Assembly (NCBI RefSeq): GCF_002993025.1
Contig: NZ_NXGI01000056.1
Location: 62,001 to 126,000, forward strand
Direction: 5' to 3'
DNA length: 64,000 nt
Origin: Arcobacter cryaerophilus gv. crypticus
GTDB lineage: Bacteria; Campylobacterota; Campylobacteria; Campylobacterales; Arcobacteraceae
Positions within the stretch are counted from its first letter, which is position 1. Each line of letters starts with the position of its first letter. A program made the translations under genes and the position numbers. The notes below the pieces were generated by a model. It did no database searches. It saw only the letters and a program-made list of their open reading frames with translations, and was not told where the DNA came from. Of the stretch, positions 40,385 to 51,193 are shown piece after piece.

Positions 40385-42849
40385 TGGAGTATTTGGCAAA
40401 AGATATTGAAAAAAAATGGCAAAAATTTTGGGTAGATAATAAATCTTTTGAACCAAGTTACGATTTTTCAAAACCAAAGAAATATATATTAAGTATGTTT
40501 CCATATCCTAGTGGAAGAATTCACATGGGACATGTTAGAAACTACTGTTTAGGTGATGCTTTTGCCAGACATTTTAGAAAAAATGATTTTAATGTACTTC
40601 ATCCAATTGGTTGGGATAGTTTTGGAATGCCAGCTGAAAATGCTGCTATTAAAAACAAACTTCATCCAAAAAAATGGACTTATGAAAATATAGATTATAT
40701 GAGAAATGAGCTAAGAAGTTTAGGTCTATCTTTTAGTGAAAATCAAGAGTTTGCAACTAGTGATGAGCTTTATACAAAATATGAGCAAGAGTTTATAATT
40801 AAAATGTATGAAGCTGGAGTTTTATATAGAAAAAGTGCAACTGTAAATTGGTGTAATGATTGTCAAACAGTTTTAGCAAATGAGCAAGTTGTTGAGGGTT
40901 GTTGTTGGAGATGTGATAATGAAATTATACAAAAAGAGATGCCAGGATACTATGTGGCTATCACAAACTATGCACAAACTTTGCTTGATGATTTAAAAAC
41001 ACTTGAAAATTCATGGCCTTCTCAAGTTTTAACAATGCAAGAGAATTGGATTGGAAGAAGTGAGGGATTAGAGTTTAAATTTGATGTAACAAAAGAGACA
41101 AGAGCAAAACTTGATAAGATGTTTGCAAATTTTAGTGTATTTACTACAAGACCTGATACTATTTATGGAGTTTCATATACAGCACTTTCTCCAGAACATC
41201 CAATTGTAAAATATATATTAGAAAAAGAGTTGTTGCCAAAAAATAAGTTAAATGCTATTAAAAATATGCAAAAAGTAGCACAAAAAGATAGAGCAATACA
41301 AGAAAAAGAGGGAATTGATTTAGAAATTGAAGCAATTCATCCATTAACTGGGCAAAAAATACCAGTTTGGGTTGCGAATTTTGTATTAAGTTCTTATGGG
41401 GAAGGTGCTGTTATGGCTGTTCCTGCACATGACCAAAGAGATTTTGAGTTTGCAAAAAAGTATGATTTACCAATAAAACAAGTGATTGTTGGAGATGATG
41501 GCTTAATAGAAAAACAAACAGCTGCTTATACAGATGATGGAGTTTTAATAAATAGTGAGAGTTTTACTTCCTTAAAAAATAGTGATGCAAAAAATGCAAT
41601 AATATATCACTTTGAACAAAATTCAAATGGAAATAAAAAAGTAAATTTTAAACTTAGAGATTGGGGAGTTTCAAGACAGAGATATTGGGGAGCTCCTATT
41701 CCATTTGTTCATTGTAAAACTTGTGGCTTAGTTCCTGAAAAATTAGAAAATCTTCCTGTAGCTCTTCCTGATGATGTAGAAATTACAGGAGAGGGCAATC
41801 CTCTTGAGCTTCATCCTACTTGGAAACATTGCACTTGTCCAAAATGTGGCGAAAATGCAATAAGAGAAACAGATACTTTGGATACTTTTGTGCAATCATC
41901 TTGGTATTTTTTAAGATATGCAACAAATCATAAAAAGTGGCAAACTGAAGGAATTTCAAAAGAAGATAGTGATTATTGGATGGATGTTGACCAATATATT
42001 GGTGGAATTGAACATGCTATTTTACACCTTTTATATGCAAGATTTTTCACAAAAGTTTTAAGAGATTTAGGTTATACAAACTCAAGTGAACCATTTAAAA
42101 GACTTTTAACTCAAGGTATGGTTTTAAAAGATGGTGCAAAAATGAGTAAAAGTAAAGGAAATGTTGTAGATCCTGATATTTTAATTGAAAAATATGGAGC
42201 AGATACAGCAAGAATGTTTATACTTTTTGCAGCACCACCAACAAAAGAGTTAGAGTGGAATGATAGTGCAGTTGAAGGAGCTTATAAATTTATAAAAAGA
42301 TTTTATGAAAGAGCTGTTAACATAACTTCAAATGGTTTAAAAGAGTTTAAAAACATATCTCAAGATAGTTTAAGTAAAGATGAAAAAGAGGCTAGAAAAA
42401 AAGTTTATGAAGCTTTAAATAAATCAAATGAAGTTTTAACAAAAACATATGCTTTTAATACTTTAATCGCTTCTTGTATGGAAGCTATGAACTATTTATC
42501 ATCACAAAAGAATGAAGCTATTTGGGCAGAAGCTTACTATATTTTAACAAATATTTTAGAGCCAATTATCCCTCATACTTGTTGGGATATATCAAATAAA
42601 TATTTTGAACTTCAAAACTTTAAAAAGCCTTTAGAGATAAAAAATGAGGTTTTTGAAAAAGATAGTATAGTTTTAGCTGTGACAGTAAATGGTAAAAAAA
42701 GATGCGAAATAGAGGTTGCTTTAAACGCTTCAAATGAAGAGGTTTTATCACTAGCTAAACAAAGTGCAAAAAAATGGTTAGAAAATTCTACAATTATAAA
42801 AGAGATAGTTGTACCAAATAAACTTGTAAATATTGTAATTAAGGCATAA
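40384..42849 (+). CDS. leuS: Leucyl-tRNA synthetase
   Basis: 821 aa class I synthetase. HIGH motif [15 protein letters not shown], zinc-type cysteines ([20 protein letters not shown]), the CP1 editing site TTRPDTIYG with [13 protein letters not shown], and KMSKS in [15 protein letters not shown]. Charges tRNA-Leu. It heads a leuS-lptE-folC-helicase run. Confidence 0.97.
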   Translation: MEYLAKDIEKKWQKFWVDNKSFEPSYDFSKPKKYILSMFPYPSGRIHMGHVRNYCLGDAFARHFRKNDFNVLHPIGWDSFGMPAENAAIKNKLHPKKWTYENIDYMRNELRSLGLSFSENQEFATSDELYTKYEQEFIIKMYEAGVLYRKSATVNWCNDCQTVLANEQVVEGCCWRCDNEIIQKEMPGYYVAITNYAQTLLDDLKTLENSWPSQVLTMQENWIGRSEGLEFKFDVTKETRAKLDKMFANFSVFTTRPDTIYGVSYTALSPEHPIVKYILEKELLPKNKLNAIKNMQKVAQKDRAIQEKEGIDLEIEAIHPLTGQKIPVWVANFVLSSYGEGAVMAVPAHDQRDFEFAKKYDLPIKQVIVGDDGLIEKQTAAYTDDGVLINSESFTSLKNSDAKNAIIYHFEQNSNGNKKVNFKLRDWGVSRQRYWGAPIPFVHCKTCGLVPEKLENLPVALPDDVEITGEGNPLELHPTWKHCTCPKCGENAIRETDTLDTFVQSSWYFLRYATNHKKWQTEGISKEDSDYWMDVDQYIGGIEHAILHLLYARFFTKVLRDLGYTNSSEPFKRLLTQGMVLKDGAKMSKSKGNVVDPDILIEKYGADTARMFILFAAPPTKELEWNDSAVEGAYKFIKRFYERAVNITSNGLKEFKNISQDSLSKDEKEARKKVYEALNKSNEVLTKTYAFNTLIASCMEAMNYLSSQKNEAIWAEAYYILTNILEPIIPHTCWDISNKYFELQNFKKPLEIKNEVFEKDSIVLAVTVNGKKRCEIEVALNASNEEVLSLAKQSAKKWLENSTIIKEIVVPNKLVNIVIKA

Positions 42850-42850
42850 A

Positions 42851-43366
42851 ATGAGACTTTTAAAACCAATTTCTTTACTTTTAATATCTATTTTATTTTT
42901 GACATCTTGTGGATATAGACCATCTGCATACTATGCAAATCAAGAGTTAGGAAAAGATTTATTTGTAAGATTGGATGTAGCACCATCTGATCCAAAAAAC
43001 TCTGTTTTAGTAAAAGATGCAGTAACGAAGATATTAATTCAAAGAGTTGGTTCTAATATGGTTAATAGTGAATCACAAGCTGATGTTATAATGGATTTAA
43101 AAATCGCAAGTGTTGGTTTCTCTACTTTACAATATGATCAAGATGGTTACAATAAATTGTATAAAGCAAATGTTGTAATAGCTGTTAAATATTTTGATAA
43201 ATCTACATCAAAAACAAAGAATTTTACAGTTGATGGTGAGTATGATTTTGCTGTTGATATTGGAAGTACTATAAACGATACACAAAGATTTGAAGCTATT
43301 TCAAAAGCTAGTGATATGGCAGTTACTGATCTTCTTTCAAGAGTTGCTGTTGGTTCTTTTCAATAA
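42851..43366 (+). CDS. lptE: LPS assembly lipoprotein LptE-like
   Basis: 171 aa. Lipoprotein signal with lipobox LTSC, mature Cys20, followed by GYRPSAYYANQELG. The mature part is a small alpha/beta domain (FVRLDVAPSDP, ADVIMDLKIASV). The position between leuS and folC, as in Campylobacter, supports LptE, the plug partner of LptD in LPS export. Sequence similarity alone is weak. Confidence 0.8.
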   Translation: MRLLKPISLLLISILFLTSCGYRPSAYYANQELGKDLFVRLDVAPSDPKNSVLVKDAVTKILIQRVGSNMVNSESQADVIMDLKIASVGFSTLQYDQDGYNKLYKANVVIAVKYFDKSTSKTKNFTVDGEYDFAVDIGSTINDTQRFEAISKASDMAVTDLLSRVAVGSFQ

Positions 43367-43368
43367 AA

Positions 43369-44541
43369 ATGAGTTTAAAAACAAAATCTTTAAGTAGTTT
43401 TTTAGAACATAAAACTATGTACTATGACAAAATAGATTTTAGCTTTGTAAATAAAGCTTTCTCTATTTTGGAAAAAAAGATAAAAATACCTTTTGTTATT
43501 CATATTGTTGGAACAAACGGAAAAGGAAGTACGGGAAGATTTTTATCTCATTATTTATATAAAACTGGCTTTAAAACTCTTCATTATAGCTCTCCTCATA
43601 TCAAAAAATTTAATGAGAGAATTTGGATAAATGGAGCTGATGTTAGTGATGATTTGCTACAAAATGCTCATAATTTTCTTCTTAGTATTTATGATGAAGA
43701 GTTACTTCAAAAATTAACATATTTTGAATATACAACTCTTTTAGCTCTTTATTTAAGTAAAGATTGTGACTATTTAGTCCTAGAAGCTGGATTAGGTGGA
43801 GAGTTTGATGCTACAAATGTTGTAAAAAATGACCTAAGTTTAATCACAACTATAGGACTTGACCATATCTCTTTCTTAGGCGATAGCATAGAAAAAATCG
43901 CAAGAACAAAAATGAGAGCAACAAATACAAAGATGATAATAGGTTATCAAGAGTTTAAAGAAGTTTTTGAAGTTGCACAAAAAGTAAAAGAAGAGTTAAA
44001 AAAAGAGTTTAATACCAATATTGAAATTCTAAAAGTTGAAAACTTTGATGTAGATTATGATTTTGTTTTTGCTTCATATTTAAAAAGAAATTTGGTACTT
44101 AGTATTAGATGTTTAGAAGAGTTACCATTTTTCAAAAATAGTCCTATAAATCTTGATATTTTTAATACAACTTTGCTATTTGGAAGATGTCAAAAAATAG
44201 CAAAAAACTTATATATTGATGTTGGACATAACTCTTTGGCTGCTAAAGTTATAAAAGAAGAGTTTAAAGATAAAAAAATAACTCTGATTTATAACTCTTA
44301 TGAAGATAAAGATTATTTTGAAGTATTAAAAGTTTTAAAACCAATCATAAAAGAGATTTTTATTTTAGATTTAGATGATAAACGAATTGTGAAAAAAGAT
44401 ATTTTGAAGAAGTGTATAAAAGAGTTAGAACTTATTGAGATTGAAAAATTAGCAATGGATTTAGAAAATGATTATTTGGTTTTTGGATCTTTTTTAGTTG
44501 TTGAGAATTTCTTGGGAATAATAGGTTATGAAAACAGTTGA
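43369..44541 (+). CDS. folC: Folylpolyglutamate synthase / dihydrofolate synthase
   Basis: 390 aa Mur-ligase-family enzyme. P-loop VGTNGKGSTGRFL, then YSSPHIKKFNERIWING, YLVLEAGLGGEFDATNVV, TIGLDHISFLGDSIEKIA and the C-terminal YIDVGHNSLA. Adds glutamate to folates. It overlaps the helicase gene by 14 nt. Confidence 0.94.
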   Translation: MSLKTKSLSSFLEHKTMYYDKIDFSFVNKAFSILEKKIKIPFVIHIVGTNGKGSTGRFLSHYLYKTGFKTLHYSSPHIKKFNERIWINGADVSDDLLQNAHNFLLSIYDEELLQKLTYFEYTTLLALYLSKDCDYLVLEAGLGGEFDATNVVKNDLSLITTIGLDHISFLGDSIEKIARTKMRATNTKMIIGYQEFKEVFEVAQKVKEELKKEFNTNIEILKVENFDVDYDFVFASYLKRNLVLSIRCLEELPFFKNSPINLDIFNTTLLFGRCQKIAKNLYIDVGHNSLAAKVIKEEFKDKKITLIYNSYEDKDYFEVLKVLKPIIKEIFILDLDDKRIVKKDILKKCIKELELIEIEKLAMDLENDYLVFGSFLVVENFLGIIGYENS

Positions 44542-46645
44542 GCTTGAGTTAGAAGAGTTATATTTTCAAAAACAAAAGCTTGATGAAAGAATTAAAGAAT
44601 TAGAAAACTCTTTAAAAAATCAAAAATCAAAAGATAAAAAAGAGTTTTCAAAAGATGAAAAAATAGAGCTTTTTAGAGAACTTTTTATAAGTAGAGCCGA
44701 TATTTATGCTAAAAAATGGAAGAGTAAAGATGGAAGCAAAGAGGGCTTTTCTGCTGTTAGTAAAACATTTATGGGTGATGATTTTTTGCCTCTTACAAAT
44801 AAAGATTTAGAAGAACATTTAAGAGGAAATATCTTTTTAGCTTCATATTTAATAAATAAAAATCAAGAGTGTAAATATGTAGTAATGGAACTAAACAGTG
44901 AAGATGTTTTTAAGCTTCAAAGAGCTTTGCTAGAGTTAAATATAGTAGCTTCTTACAGTCTAAGCTCATATAATAGTATTTTTGCTTGGATATTTTTTAA
45001 AGAAAAAATTTCATCAAATATATCTTTTTCATTTTTATATTTTTTACAAAAAAAAGCAAATATTAGTGTAAAACTCTATCCAAATAGTGAGTTTTCAACT
45101 CAAGAAAAATTAGGCTCTTACATAGAACTTCCTTTACAGCTTTTTTATAGAAATAAAAATCGTACAGTTTTTTTGGATATTAATACAAAAAAAGTTTTTC
45201 ATGACCAGTGGAATTATTTAGCAAATATAAAAAAAGCAAGTAAAGAACAAATTTATAGTTTTGCGCAAGTTTTAAAACCACAAAATATACAAAAAGATTT
45301 AAAAACTGTAGATTTTCCACAAAATAGTATAGATATAGTTTTAGATAGCGGAATTAATTTTCCAATACAAAGCTTATCAAAAAGTTTTATAAGTAAATTA
45401 AAATCATTTGCTAGTTTTGAAAATCCTCAAATAAAACTACTGCTTAGTCTTAGAAAACCACTATACAATACTCCAAAATATCTAAAAGGTTATGAAGAGA
45501 GTAGTGAATTTTTAAAACTTCCTAGAGGTTTAAAAGAGAAACTTTTTGAATATCTAAATTATAATTTAGTTAAATATAAAATAATAGATAATAGAGTTTT
45601 TGAAAAAACAAAGACAAAGGAAATTTTATTTACTCTAAGAGCTGAGCAAGAAGATTCTATAAAAGAGATTTTAAAATACGATAGTTCTATTTGTGTAGCT
45701 CCTCCAGGATTTGGAAAAACTTTGCTTGGTGCAAAAATATTTGAACAAAGAGCTGTAAAAACTCTTATTATTGTAAATAAAAATATGTTGCTTGATCAAT
45801 GGATTAGTCGTTTTATAGACTATTTTGGATATAAAAAAGCAGATATCGGATTTTTAGGAAAAAGCCAAAATAGACTTAATGGAAACATAGATATAGCTAC
45901 AATGCAAAGTTTGAATAATAACCCTGAATTAGTAAAAAATTATACACAATTAATAGTTGATGAGTGTCACCATATTCCAGCACTTACCTTTGAGCAAATT
46001 GTAAAAAACTTTAAAGGAAAGTATATTTTAGGACTTAGTGCAACACCAAATAGAAAAGATGAATTAGACCCAATACTCTATCAGCAATTAGGAAGTATAT
46101 CTTATGAGTACAAAAAGCCAAAGACACATACAAATAGACTTCTTGTAATAAAAACTGAATTTACAAGTAGTGCTGATAATTATGCAGGAATTATAAATGA
46201 ACTAGTTTCAAATGAAACTAGAAATAGACAAATAGTGCAAACTATAAAAGAGAATATAAATAGAAAAATCTTGCTTTTAAGTGATAGAATAGAACATCTT
46301 AATCTTTTAGAAAATATTTTAAAAGAAGAAAAAATAGATTTTGTTAGTGTTCATGGAAGCCAAAATAAAAAAGAGCAAGTAGAAAATATGCAAAAAGTTA
46401 AAACAAGTTCACTCATACTTGCTACTAGCTCATTTTTTGGAGAGGGTATAGATTTTCCTCATTTAAACACAATTATTTTTGTAACTCCAATATCTTTTTA
46501 TGGAAGATTAATTCAGTATTTAGGGCGAATTGGAAGAGGAAATCAAGAGTGTTTAGCTATAGATTTTCTTGATAGTAAAAATGCTATGCTAAATTCAACT
46601 TATAAAAAAAGACTTGAAGGGTATAAAGCTATGCATTATAAATAA
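44528..46645 (+). CDS. SF2 helicase with degenerate TOTE-type primase domain
   Basis: 705 aa. Residues ~1-40 coiled coil; ~45-230 resemble the TOTE conflict-system AEP primase domain (LFRELFISRADIYAKKW, KTFMGDDFLPLTNKDLEEHL). Catalytic positions look lost: YVVMELNSED stands where AxDFD is expected, SLSSYNSIFAWIFF where SRSGxGAHxWIFF is expected, and the zinc cysteines are missing. Residues ~370-705 are an intact DEAD/DEAH helicase: APPGFGKTLLGAK (Walker A), IVDECHHIPA (Walker B), LGLSATPNRKD, LATSSFFGEGID and IQYLGRIGRGN. The N-terminal call is by eye. Confidence 0.75.
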   Translation: MKTVELELEELYFQKQKLDERIKELENSLKNQKSKDKKEFSKDEKIELFRELFISRADIYAKKWKSKDGSKEGFSAVSKTFMGDDFLPLTNKDLEEHLRGNIFLASYLINKNQECKYVVMELNSEDVFKLQRALLELNIVASYSLSSYNSIFAWIFFKEKISSNISFSFLYFLQKKANISVKLYPNSEFSTQEKLGSYIELPLQLFYRNKNRTVFLDINTKKVFHDQWNYLANIKKASKEQIYSFAQVLKPQNIQKDLKTVDFPQNSIDIVLDSGINFPIQSLSKSFISKLKSFASFENPQIKLLLSLRKPLYNTPKYLKGYEESSEFLKLPRGLKEKLFEYLNYNLVKYKIIDNRVFEKTKTKEILFTLRAEQEDSIKEILKYDSSICVAPPGFGKTLLGAKIFEQRAVKTLIIVNKNMLLDQWISRFIDYFGYKKADIGFLGKSQNRLNGNIDIATMQSLNNNPELVKNYTQLIVDECHHIPALTFEQIVKNFKGKYILGLSATPNRKDELDPILYQQLGSISYEYKKPKTHTNRLLVIKTEFTSSADNYAGIINELVSNETRNRQIVQTIKENINRKILLLSDRIEHLNLLENILKEEKIDFVSVHGSQNKKEQVENMQKVKTSSLILATSSFFGEGIDFPHLNTIIFVTPISFYGRLIQYLGRIGRGNQECLAIDFLDSKNAMLNSTYKKRLEGYKAMHYK

Positions 46646-46739
46646 TTATAATAAAAATAAATTTTTTTATATAATTTTTTATTATAATTTAATACTTTTT
46701 CATATAAACTCAAAAACAATTTTTTTGAAGGAGTTTTTT

Positions 46740-47255
46740 ATGAAGTTAGTAAAAGTTTTTATAGCGAGTTCGTTGTTATTTGGTTCATTGTTTGCTTCAG
46801 AGTTTATATCTTATGATGATTTAAGTAAAAAATTAAAAGAAGAAGCAAAACAATCAGGAACAATGGCAACAACTCAAGAAGTAAAAGATGCTTTAAATGC
46901 TAAAGATTGGGCGGTTGTTGATGTACGAACTATGGAAGAGTGGTCAGGAGCTTCTATAAAAGGAAGTTTTAGAGTAGGAAGAGAAACTCCAGAAAAAGCT
47001 TTGGAAAATATAGTTTTAGACGATAACGATAAGTTTGCAAAAGATAAGTTAATTGTTGTTTGTAATACAGCTTCAAGAGCAGTTATTGAAGCTCAAGCTT
47101 TTAAGCAAATGGGATTTAAAACTGTAAAAGTATATGAGATAAACAAATGGATTGATGAGTGTAATCCAGTTGTTACAAAATATAGTGCTGGTGAACACAA
47201 AGATGGAACTAAAACTAAGTTTGGTAGTTATTATGCGGAGCATTGTAAAAAGTAG
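46740..47255 (+). CDS. Periplasmic rhodanese-like protein
   Basis: 171 aa from ATG 46740, which has AAGGAG 6 nt upstream; the frame is open upstream but that part is not coding. Signal peptide VKVFIASSLLFGSLFA, cleaved near FASEF. A rhodanese domain has WAVVDVRTMEEWSGASIKGS and the active loop VVCNTASRA with the catalytic Cys. Probable sulfur transfer or thiol chemistry in the periplasm; partner unknown. It stands alone. Confidence 0.88.
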   Translation: MKLVKVFIASSLLFGSLFASEFISYDDLSKKLKEEAKQSGTMATTQEVKDALNAKDWAVVDVRTMEEWSGASIKGSFRVGRETPEKALENIVLDDNDKFAKDKLIVVCNTASRAVIEAQAFKQMGFKTVKVYEINKWIDECNPVVTKYSAGEHKDGTKTKFGSYYAEHCKK

Positions 47256-47296
47256 ATAAAGAAGTAGAATAAATTTCTACCTCTTTTATAGAAAAG

Positions 47297-47710
47297 TTAA
47301 GAATAAAATTCAACAGATTTTGATATATTTTTGGCTCTTATTTCATCTTTATTTTTTACAATTTCTCCATCTTCATCAATTCTTATTTTTTGTCTTTGAT
47401 GATTTGTTTCTTGTTTCTCTTCTTCTTTTGCTAATAACTTTTCTTCTAGTTTTTTTACTCTATTATCAAGGATTATAATCTCATCTAAAAGAAGGTTTTT
47501 TTCTATAATTAAGCCATTTGCTTCATTTTTTATTTGCCCCATTCTTTCTTTATAGGCATTTCTCTCTTTTTCGATAATATTGTTAAAATCTTTTAAATTT
47601 TTATTCTCTTGCTCAAGAAGAACAATTTTTTTTACTAAAATAAGGTTTTCACTCTTTAGCCTTTCTGAATCTTGCATAGCAAGACGGCTTAGAAGTTCAT
47701 AGTTCATCAA
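47297..47710 (-). CDS. Coiled-coil hypothetical protein
   Basis: 137 aa, almost entirely heptad-like (ENLILVKKIVLLEQENKNLK, LLLDEIIILDNRVKKLEEKL), with a charged C-terminal tail. No enzyme motif or membrane segment. AAAGGA precedes the ATG. A weak hairpin GTAGAA/TTCTAC near 47266-47280 separates it from the convergent rhodanese gene. Confidence 0.65.
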   Translation of the reverse strand: MMNYELLSRLAMQDSERLKSENLILVKKIVLLEQENKNLKDFNNIIEKERNAYKERMGQIKNEANGLIIEKNLLLDEIIILDNRVKKLEEKLLAKEEEKQETNHQRQKIRIDEDGEIVKNKDEIRAKNISKSVEFYS

Positions 47711-47828
47711 AAATCCTTTAAATAAAGATTAATATTATATTGTGAAATATAATCATATCAGAAAAATAGGTAATTTAGCATAAAAGTATATTATGTTAAA
47801 ATCTTACAATTTTTTTTCAAGGTTTATG

Positions 47829-48134
47829 ATGATTACAATTGATGTTTTAGTTTTGTTAGATGTTGTTGGTTTAGAAGATAGAGATAAGTTTGAAAAGCAT
47901 GTAAAAAAAGAGGGTTTTATAAAAGTAGAGAATGAGGATTTTGTCTATACAGGAAATTCTACAACTACAACTTTTGCTACAAAAGCTTATATTTTGGAAG
48001 TTTTTAAAAAAGGTTTACAAAAAAGTGGTTTTGAAGAGGCATCTTTGGTTTTTTTGTTAAATGAAACACCATATCCACCTTATGTATATGATAAAAATAC
48101 AAATGATTTTGAATTAAGTGAAGCTGATAAATAG
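47829..48134 (+). CDS. Conserved hypothetical protein upstream of mfd
   Basis: 101 aa from ATG 47829 (AAGG at 47819-47822, 6-nt spacing); the frame is open from an earlier in-frame ATG at 47793. Strands MITIDVLVLLDVVGL and ASLVFLLNETPYPPYVYD suggest a small alpha/beta protein. Its stop shares one base with the mfd GTG start, so the pair is coupled. Function not recognised. Confidence 0.7.
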   Translation: MITIDVLVLLDVVGLEDRDKFEKHVKKEGFIKVENEDFVYTGNSTTTTFATKAYILEVFKKGLQKSGFEEASLVFLLNETPYPPYVYDKNTNDFELSEADK

Positions 48135-51121
48135 TGAAAAATATATATGAATTCTTAAAAAATTTAAAAGATGAAAAAAGTTTAAAAAAGTGCCAACTTC
48201 TAATAGTAAACGATGACTCACAAGCTCAAACAGCCTCAAATATAGTATCTTTTTTAGGTTTTAAACCATTTGTTTTGGCTGATTTTAGAGCAAATTTTAA
48301 AGATGATTTACTCTCTTTTAGTGATGAGTTACAAGATATTACAAAATCTTTACAAGATTTCTACTCATATAAAAAAGAGGATAAAATACTTATTTCACCT
48401 CTTAGAACAATATCTTTTCCTATGCCAAAAAAAGAGTGTTTTGATGAGTTGAAAATTAGTTTTGCTGATAATCTTGATTTGGCTTTGTTTAAAGATAAGC
48501 TTTATAATTGGGGATACTATTTTGTAGATATTGTTACAAGTGCTGGAGAAGTTTCTTTAAGAGGAGATATTTTTGATATTGCACCGCTTGGAAGTGATTT
48601 TGGATATAGAGTAAGTTTGTTTGATAATGAAGTTGAAAGTATTAGAAAGTTTGATATTGAAGATCAAAAATCACAAAAAGAGGAGCTTGAAAGTTTTACA
48701 ATTACGCCTGCTTTTTTGGCTTTAAACGAAGATAGTTTTGAAGAACTAAGCTCTAAAATAGAACTCTCTTCAAGTGATGCTTTTGTTAAAGATATTCACT
48801 CTTTGGGATTTTGGTATTTAGATGATTTAGCACATTATTTACCACAAAATATGGATTCATTTATTACACAAGAGGCATTAAATGAACTAGATGAAGCATA
48901 TATTTTTGAAGAAAGAAGGCTAAATAAAGATAAGTTTTTAACTATTCCACAAATATATTCAAGTAAAGAGTATAAAGAGATAAGTCCTTCAAATATAAAA
49001 GAGTTTATCTCTTTTCATAAAGATAAAAAAATCACTTTAATAACTACAAGTGAAGCAAGAGTAAAAGCACTTGATTTGCCACTTGATGATAAAGCTATAA
49101 AGTATCACTTTAGTGATGAGATAATAAATCTTTTAGGTAACAATGAATTAATAATTTCTTTAAATAAAGAGATAAAGAAAAAGAGAAAAAAAAGAGTAAA
49201 ACTAGTTGTTGATGAGTTGGTTCTTAATGATTTTGTAGTTCATGAAAAACATGGAATTGGGGTTTACAAAGGAATTGAACCAGTTACTATAATGGGCGGA
49301 AAAAGAGATTTTGTAGTAATAAATTATCAAGGTGAAGATAGGCTTTTAATTCCTGTTGAAAATATTGATACTATTGATAGATATGTTGCAGATGGTGAGA
49401 GTTATGCGATTGTTGATAAACTTGGTCGTGGAAGTTTTGCAAAATTAAAAGAGAAAGTAAAAGATAGACTTTTTGAAATTGCAAATGATATTATAAGACT
49501 TGCAGCGGCACGTGAGCTTGTAAATGGAATAAAAATCTTTGTAGATGATTATTTGATAAAAGATTTTCAAGCATCTGCTGGGTTTAAATATACAAAAGAT
49601 CAAACTAGAAGTATAAATGAGATATTAGCTGATTTAAGTAGTGGAAAAGTTATGGATAGGCTTTTAAGTGGTGATGTTGGATTTGGAAAAACAGAAGTCG
49701 CTATGAATGCTTTACTTGCTGTTATAAATAGTGGATATCAAACAGTCTTTGTATGTCCAACTACACTTTTAGCAACGCAACACTATCACTCAATTTCAAA
49801 AAGATTTAAAGAGTTTGGAATTGATGTTTATAAATTAGATGGAAAAACTAGTGCAAAAGAAAAAAGTAATATAAGAAATGGTTTAGAAGATGGTTCTATA
49901 AAACTAGTAATTGGAACTCACTCTTTACTTGATGTAAAAACTTCTAATCTTGCACTTGTGATAATTGATGAAGAGCATAAGTTTGGAGTAAAACAAAAAG
50001 AGAAACTAAAAGCTCTAAGAGAAGATGTACATATTTTCTCAATGAGTGCAACTCCAATTCCTAGAACTTTAAATCTAGCCTTATCAAAACTAAAAGGAAT
50101 GAGTAGTTTGCTTACACCTCCTAGTGAGAGATTGGGAGTGCGAACTTTTGTAAAAGAGTATAGTGATGCTTTAATCAAAGAGGTTATTTTAAGAGAAAAA
50201 AGAAGAGGTGGACAACTTTTTTATGTTCACAACAATATCGCATCTATTGAAGCTAAGAAAAAAGATTTACTTGAAATAATGCCAAATATAAAAATAGAGA
50301 TTATTCACTCTCAAATAAAAGCAGATGCTACAGAAAAAATAATAGAAGCTTTTGAAAACAAAGAGTTTGATATTTTACTTGCAACTTCAATCATTGAAAG
50401 TGGAATTCACTTACCAAATGCAAACTCAATATTAATAGATGGAGCAGATAGATTTGGAATAGCAGATTTGCATCAATTAAGAGGAAGAGTTGGACGAAGC
50501 AATAAAGAGGGGTTTTGTTACTATGTAGTTGAAGATAAGAGCAAAATAACACCTGAAGCTATAAAAAGATTAGTTGCACTAGAGTCAAACTCATATTTAG
50601 GAAGTGGAACAGCTTTGGCTCATCAAGATTTAGAAATAAGAGGTGGTGGGAATATTATAGGAGCTGAGCAAAGTGGACATATAAAACAGATTGGTTATGG
50701 TTTATATCTTAAAATGCTTGAAGATACTTTGGCAGTTTTAAGTGGAGAAACAAAAACCTCTGAACAAAATATTGATATAAAACTAGCAATTTCTGCATAT
50801 ATTAGTGAAGATTATATAAGCGAAGATAGAATAAGACTTGAACTTTATAGAAGGTTAAGCAAAGCTATAAGCAAAGAGACTTTATATGAAATTGAAGAAG
50901 AGATGGAAGATAGATTTGGAAAATTAGATATTCCAACAAAACAGTTTTTAGAGTTAATTTTAATAAAAATTCTAGCTATTGCTAAAGGAATAAATCAAAT
51001 AAGCTCTTATGAGATGAATATAACTTTTGTCAAAGCTGATGGTATAAAAGAGACAATAAAATCTAGAAGCAAAGATGATGACGATATTATAAGTGCTACT
51101 TTACAGTATTTAAGAAAATAA
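48134..51121 (+). CDS. mfd: Transcription-repair coupling factor
   Basis: 995 aa, the Campylobacterota length (E. coli ~1150). UvrB-homology N-terminus, polymerase-interaction domain around DFVVHEKHGIGVYKGIEPV, then the translocase: LLSGDVGFGKTEVAMNALLA (Walker A), VIIDEEHKFGVKQKEKL, MSATPIPRTLNLAL, IIESGIHLPNANSILIDGA and DLHQLRGRVGRSNKEGFCYY. C-terminal TRCF domain with RLELYRRLS. GTG start. It removes stalled polymerase and recruits UvrA. Confidence 0.97.
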   Translation: MKNIYEFLKNLKDEKSLKKCQLLIVNDDSQAQTASNIVSFLGFKPFVLADFRANFKDDLLSFSDELQDITKSLQDFYSYKKEDKILISPLRTISFPMPKKECFDELKISFADNLDLALFKDKLYNWGYYFVDIVTSAGEVSLRGDIFDIAPLGSDFGYRVSLFDNEVESIRKFDIEDQKSQKEELESFTITPAFLALNEDSFEELSSKIELSSSDAFVKDIHSLGFWYLDDLAHYLPQNMDSFITQEALNELDEAYIFEERRLNKDKFLTIPQIYSSKEYKEISPSNIKEFISFHKDKKITLITTSEARVKALDLPLDDKAIKYHFSDEIINLLGNNELIISLNKEIKKKRKKRVKLVVDELVLNDFVVHEKHGIGVYKGIEPVTIMGGKRDFVVINYQGEDRLLIPVENIDTIDRYVADGESYAIVDKLGRGSFAKLKEKVKDRLFEIANDIIRLAAARELVNGIKIFVDDYLIKDFQASAGFKYTKDQTRSINEILADLSSGKVMDRLLSGDVGFGKTEVAMNALLAVINSGYQTVFVCPTTLLATQHYHSISKRFKEFGIDVYKLDGKTSAKEKSNIRNGLEDGSIKLVIGTHSLLDVKTSNLALVIIDEEHKFGVKQKEKLKALREDVHIFSMSATPIPRTLNLALSKLKGMSSLLTPPSERLGVRTFVKEYSDALIKEVILREKRRGGQLFYVHNNIASIEAKKKDLLEIMPNIKIEIIHSQIKADATEKIIEAFENKEFDILLATSIIESGIHLPNANSILIDGADRFGIADLHQLRGRVGRSNKEGFCYYVVEDKSKITPEAIKRLVALESNSYLGSGTALAHQDLEIRGGGNIIGAEQSGHIKQIGYGLYLKMLEDTLAVLSGETKTSEQNIDIKLAISAYISEDYISEDRIRLELYRRLSKAISKETLYEIEEEMEDRFGKLDIPTKQFLELILIKILAIAKGINQISSYEMNITFVKADGIKETIKSRSKDDDDIISATLQYLRK

Positions 51122-51157
51122 ATGATAAAATTACTTTACATTTTTAATAAAAAATCT

Positions 51158-51184
51158 TATAATGATAAGTAAATTTATCATTAT
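51158..51184 (+). promoter_or_regulatory. hipAB promoter with operator palindrome over the -10
   Basis: ATAATGATAA (51159-51168)-6 nt-TTATCATTAT (51175-51184) is a perfect 10-bp inverted repeat. Its left arm overlaps TATAAT at 51158-51163. Binding by the HipB protein encoded downstream would block polymerase, the classical toxin-antitoxin autoregulation. Confidence 0.7.
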
Positions 51185-51193
51185 GAGTTAAAG

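Noticed and set aside
46614-46739. N-terminal extension of the rhodanese gene
   Set aside because: The ATG at 46740 has AAGGAG and starts a proper signal peptide; the upstream part is A/T-rich spacer and overlaps the helicase end.
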